DNA of 6,645 bases. Source: an uncultured Acetobacteraceae bacterium (lineage in GTDB: Bacteria > Pseudomonadota > Alphaproteobacteria > Acetobacterales > Acetobacteraceae). Of this stretch, positions 4,112 to 6,645 are shown piece after piece. Each line of letters opens with the position of its first letter. Positions within the stretch are counted from its first letter, which is position 1. The position numbers and the translations under genes were made by a program. Where the stretch lies: the NCBI GenBank assembly GCA_903839965.1, contig CAIMEK010000086.1, positions 1 through 6,645 on the forward strand, given 5' to 3'. The notes below the pieces were generated by a model. That model made no database searches and had not been told where the DNA came from. It was given only the letters and a program-made list of their open reading frames with translations.

Positions 4112-6645
4112 TTAGAAGGCGCCGGGAAAGTAAGCCTGAAGCGGCGCGACTTCAAGGGTGCCGGTCTTCAGCGCCACAATCGCGTGTGCCGCCGCCCGCG
4201 CCCCGGCAATGGTGGTGTAGTGCGGCACCCCGTGGGTCAGCGCGCTGCGGCGGATGTCGAAGCTGTCCGATACCGACTGCGCCCCCATCGCGGTGTTGAT
4301 CACCATCTGCACCTCGCCGGAGCGGATCGCATCGACGCAGTGCGGCCGGCCTTCCAGCACCTTGTTCAAGGTGCGCACCTCCAACCCCGCCTCGCGCAGC
4401 CGGGCCGCGGTGCCGCGGGTGGCGACGATGGAGAAGCCGGTGTCGAGCAGCCGCCGCGCCACCCCCACCACCGCCGTCTTGTCGGTATCGCGCACCGAAA
4501 TGAACACCGTGCCGCTCTCGGGCAGCCGCACCCCGGCACCGAGCTGGCTTTTGGCGAAAGCGCGCTCGAAGCTGGCGTCGATGCCCATCACCTCGCCGGT
4601 GGATTTCATTTCCGGCCCCAGGATGGTGTCGACGTTGGGGAAGCGGTTGAACGGGAACACCGCCTCCTTCACCGCCACATGCGAGGCGATCGCGTGGCTG
4701 TCGAGCTTGAAGTCCGCCAGCCGCGCCCCTGCCATCACCCGCGCGCCGATTTTCGCCACCGGCACCCCGGTCGCCTTGGCCACGAACGGCACCGTGCGCG
4801 AGGCACGCGGATTGACCTCGAGGACGAAGATCTCGTTGTCCTTGATGGCATACTGCACGTTCATCAGCCCGATCACGCCGATCGCCTTCGCCATCGCCGC
4901 GGTCTCGGCCTTCAGCTCGGTCACCATCGCCGGCGACAGCGTGTAGGGCGGCAGCGCGCAGGCGCTGTCGCCGGAATGGATGCCGGCCTCCTCGATATGC
5001 TCCATCACCCCGGCCACGTAGACCGTCTCGCCGTCGGCGATGCAGTCCACGTCCACCTCGATCGCGTCGTTCAGGTAGCGATCGATCAGCACCGGGTTGT
5101 CGCCGGAAACCCGCACCGCCTCGCGCATGTAGCGGTGCAGCCCCTTCAGGTCGTGCACGATCTCCATGGCGCGCCCGCCTAGCACGTAGCTGGGGCGGAT
5201 CACCACCGGGTAGCCGATGCGGTCGGCCACCTTCTCAGCCTCCTCGGTGGAGCGGGCGATGCCGTTCTCGGGCTGGCGCAACGCCAGCCGGCGCAGCAGC
5301 AACTGGAAGCGCTCGCGATCCTCGGCCAGGTCGATCGCATCGGCGCTGGTGCCGAGGATCGGGATGCCCGCCTTCGGCAAGGCCTGGCTCAGCTTCAGCG
5401 GGGTTTGTCCGCCGTACTGCACGATGCAGCCCAGCACGCGGCCGTTCGACTGCTCGCGGCGCACCAGCGCGATCACGTCCTCGGCGGTCAGCGGCTCAAA
5501 ATACAGCCGGTCGGAAGTGTCGTAGTCGGTGCTGACGGTTTCCGGATTGCAGTTGACCATGATGGTCTCGAAGCCGGCTTCCTTCAGCGCGTAGGCCGCA
5601 TGCACGCAGCAATAGTCGAATTCGATGCCCTGGCCGATGCGGTTCGGCCCGCCGCCGAGGATGATCACCTTGTCGCGGTCGGTGGGCTCGGCCTCGCACA
5701 CCGGCGCGCCGAAGCCGCCCTCGTAGGTGGAGTACATGTACGGCGTGGCGGAGGCGAACTCGGCCGCGCAGGTGTCGATGCGCTTGTAGACCACGTGCAC
5801 GCCCAGCCGCTCGCGCAACGCCGCGACCTCGGTCTCCTCGATGCCGGCAAGCTGCGCCAGTTGGCCGTCGGCGAAACCGAGCGCCTTCAGCCGCCGCAAC
5901 GCGCCGGCATCCTGCGGCAGGCCCGTCGCCACCACCTCGCGCTCGGCCTCGACGATGCGGTCCAGTTCGCGCAGGAACCAGGGATCGAACTTGCAGGTGT
6001 CGTGGATGTCCGCCACCGACAGGCCCGCGCGCAACGCCTGGGCCGCCATCAGCAGCCGGTCCGGCTTAGGCTGCGACAGCGCGGCGCGGTAGGCGTCCGC
6101 CCCGCCGTCGCCGGGCGGCTCGACGGGGTCCAGCCCGTGCAGCCCGGTCTCCATGCTCCGGAACCCCTTCTGCAGGGCTTCCGCGAAGCTGCGCCCGATC
6201 GACATCGCCTCGCCGACGGACTTCATGCTGGTGGTCAGCATCGCCGGCGTGCCGGGGAATTTCTCGAAGGTGAAGCGCGGGATCTTCACCACCACGTAGT
6301 CGATGGTGGGCTCGAAACTCGCCGGCGTGGTGCGGGTGATGTCGTTCGCCAGTTCGTCCAGCGTGTAGCCGACCGCGAGCCTGGCGGCCACTTTCGCGAT
6401 CGGGAAGCCGGTGGCCTTGGAGGCAAGGGCAGACGAGCGCGAGACGCGCGGGTTCATTTCGATGATCAGCATCCGCCCGTCGGCCGGGTTCACCGCGAAC
6501 TGCACGTTGGAGCCGCCGGTATCCACGCCGATCTTGCGCAGGCAGGCGATGGAGGCATCGCGCATGCGCTGGTATTCCTTGTCGGTCAGCGTCAGCGCCG
6601 GCGCGACGGTGACGGAGTCGCCGGTATGGATGCCCATCGGGTCGA
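4112..6645 (-). CDS. carB: Carbamoyl-phosphate synthase large subunit, N-terminal part beyond window
   Basis: With CarA it makes carbamoyl phosphate from glutamine-derived ammonia, bicarbonate and two ATP, for pyrimidine and arginine synthesis. From the methionine codon at 6637 (about residue 240 of E. coli CarB) 841 residues are visible, and the frame stays open to the edge (DP precedes MGIHTGDS). The full protein should be near 1080. Counting from 6637: the rest of the carboxyphosphate domain, with Q46, E60 and N62 matching the metal ligands Q285, E299 and N301; the oligomerisation domain (about 165-315); the carbamoyl-phosphate ATP-grasp domain, with GGGPNRIGQGIEFDY (328-342), GIHSGDS (552-558) and Q595, E607 and N609 (E. 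coli Q829, E841, N843); and a C-terminal MGS-type allosteric domain (about 708-841). In that last domain K720, T740, T743, K759 and N781 match E. coli effector-site residues, but alanine (783) stands where T1017 is expected. The stop is TAA at 4112-4114. carA is not in the window. Confidence 0.98.
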   Translation of the reverse strand, partial: DPMGIHTGDSVTVAPALTLTDKEYQRMRDASIACLRKIGVDTGGSNVQFAVNPADGRMLIIEMNPRVSRSSALASKATGFPIAKVAARLAVGYTLDELANDITRTTPASFEPTIDYVVVKIPRFTFEKFPGTPAMLTTSMKSVGEAMSIGRSFAEALQKGFRSMETGLHGLDPVEPPGDGGADAYRAALSQPKPDRLLMAAQALRAGLSVADIHDTCKFDPWFLRELDRIVEAEREVVATGLPQDAGALRRLKALGFADGQLAQLAGIEETEVAALRERLGVHVVYKRIDTCAAEFASATPYMYSTYEGGFGAPVCEAEPTDRDKVIILGGGPNRIGQGIEFDYCCVHAAYALKEAGFETIMVNCNPETVSTDYDTSDRLYFEPLTAEDVIALVRREQSNGRVLGCIVQYGGQTPLKLSQALPKAGIPILGTSADAIDLAEDRERFQLLLRRLALRQPENGIARSTEEAEKVADRIGYPVVIRPSYVLGGRAMEIVHDLKGLHRYMREAVRVSGDNPVLIDRYLNDAIEVDVDCIADGETVYVAGVMEHIEEAGIHSGDSACALPPYTLSPAMVTELKAETAAMAKAIGVIGLMNVQYAIKDNEIFVLEVNPRASRTVPFVAKATGVPVAKIGARVMAGARLADFKLDSHAIASHVAVKEAVFPFNRFPNVDTILGPEMKSTGEVMGIDASFERAFAKSQLGAGVRLPESGTVFISVRDTDKTAVVGVARRLLDTGFSIVATRGTAARLREAGLEVRTLNKVLEGRPHCVDAIRSGEVQMVINTAMGAQSVSDSFDIRRSALTHGVPHYTTIAGARAAAHAIVALKTGTLEVAPLQAYFPGAF

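Noticed and set aside
4184..5182. 332-codon open frame on the plus strand opposite carB
   Set aside because: Low-complexity His/Arg-rich translation opposite a strongly conserved CarB reading frame; no family resemblance.

Overview
The window is GC-rich chromosomal DNA, almost entirely coding, with protein sequences of alphaproteobacterial type. GreA, CarB and the ilvA-type threonine ammonia-lyase resemble Rhodospirillales/Acetobacteraceae versions. That placement rests on remembered family sequences and on the carB-greA order, which is common in alphaproteobacteria; it is inference, not a search result.

Left part, 1-2263. A CaiB/BaiF family III CoA-transferase gene reads leftwards and leaves the window at base 1. 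An 89-base divergent spacer separates it from a rightward gene for a DUF1194-type von Willebrand factor A (VWA) protein. The spacer holds the CoA-transferase ribosome site and a near-perfect extended -10 box placed exactly for a leaderless VWA transcript. The VWA gene is followed after 33 bases by an AI-2E/PerM-type membrane transporter gene that appears broken: its middle part is missing and a one-base deletion shifts the frame near its end.

Right part, 2273-6645, all on the minus strand. In transcription order: carB (3' portion only; its 5' end lies beyond the right edge), a 164-base spacer with a strong nested hairpin, greA, and, four bases after the greA stop, a threonine ammonia-lyase gene (ilvA type, one C-terminal ACT domain). 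CarB makes carbamoyl phosphate for pyrimidines and arginine, GreA rescues backtracked RNA polymerase, and IlvA makes 2-oxobutanoate for isoleucine. greA and ilvA look co-transcribed, probably with translational coupling. Whether carB transcripts read through the hairpin into greA cannot be settled from sequence. ilvA converges on the broken transporter gene with nine bases between the stops and no evident terminator.

I looked for an undescribed system and did not find one: no phage genes, transposase, CRISPR array, toxin-antitoxin pair or defence cluster. The points worth a second look are the decayed transporter, the leaderless-type promoter, the VWA protein without an export signal, the carB-greA hairpin, and one substituted effector-site residue in CarB.
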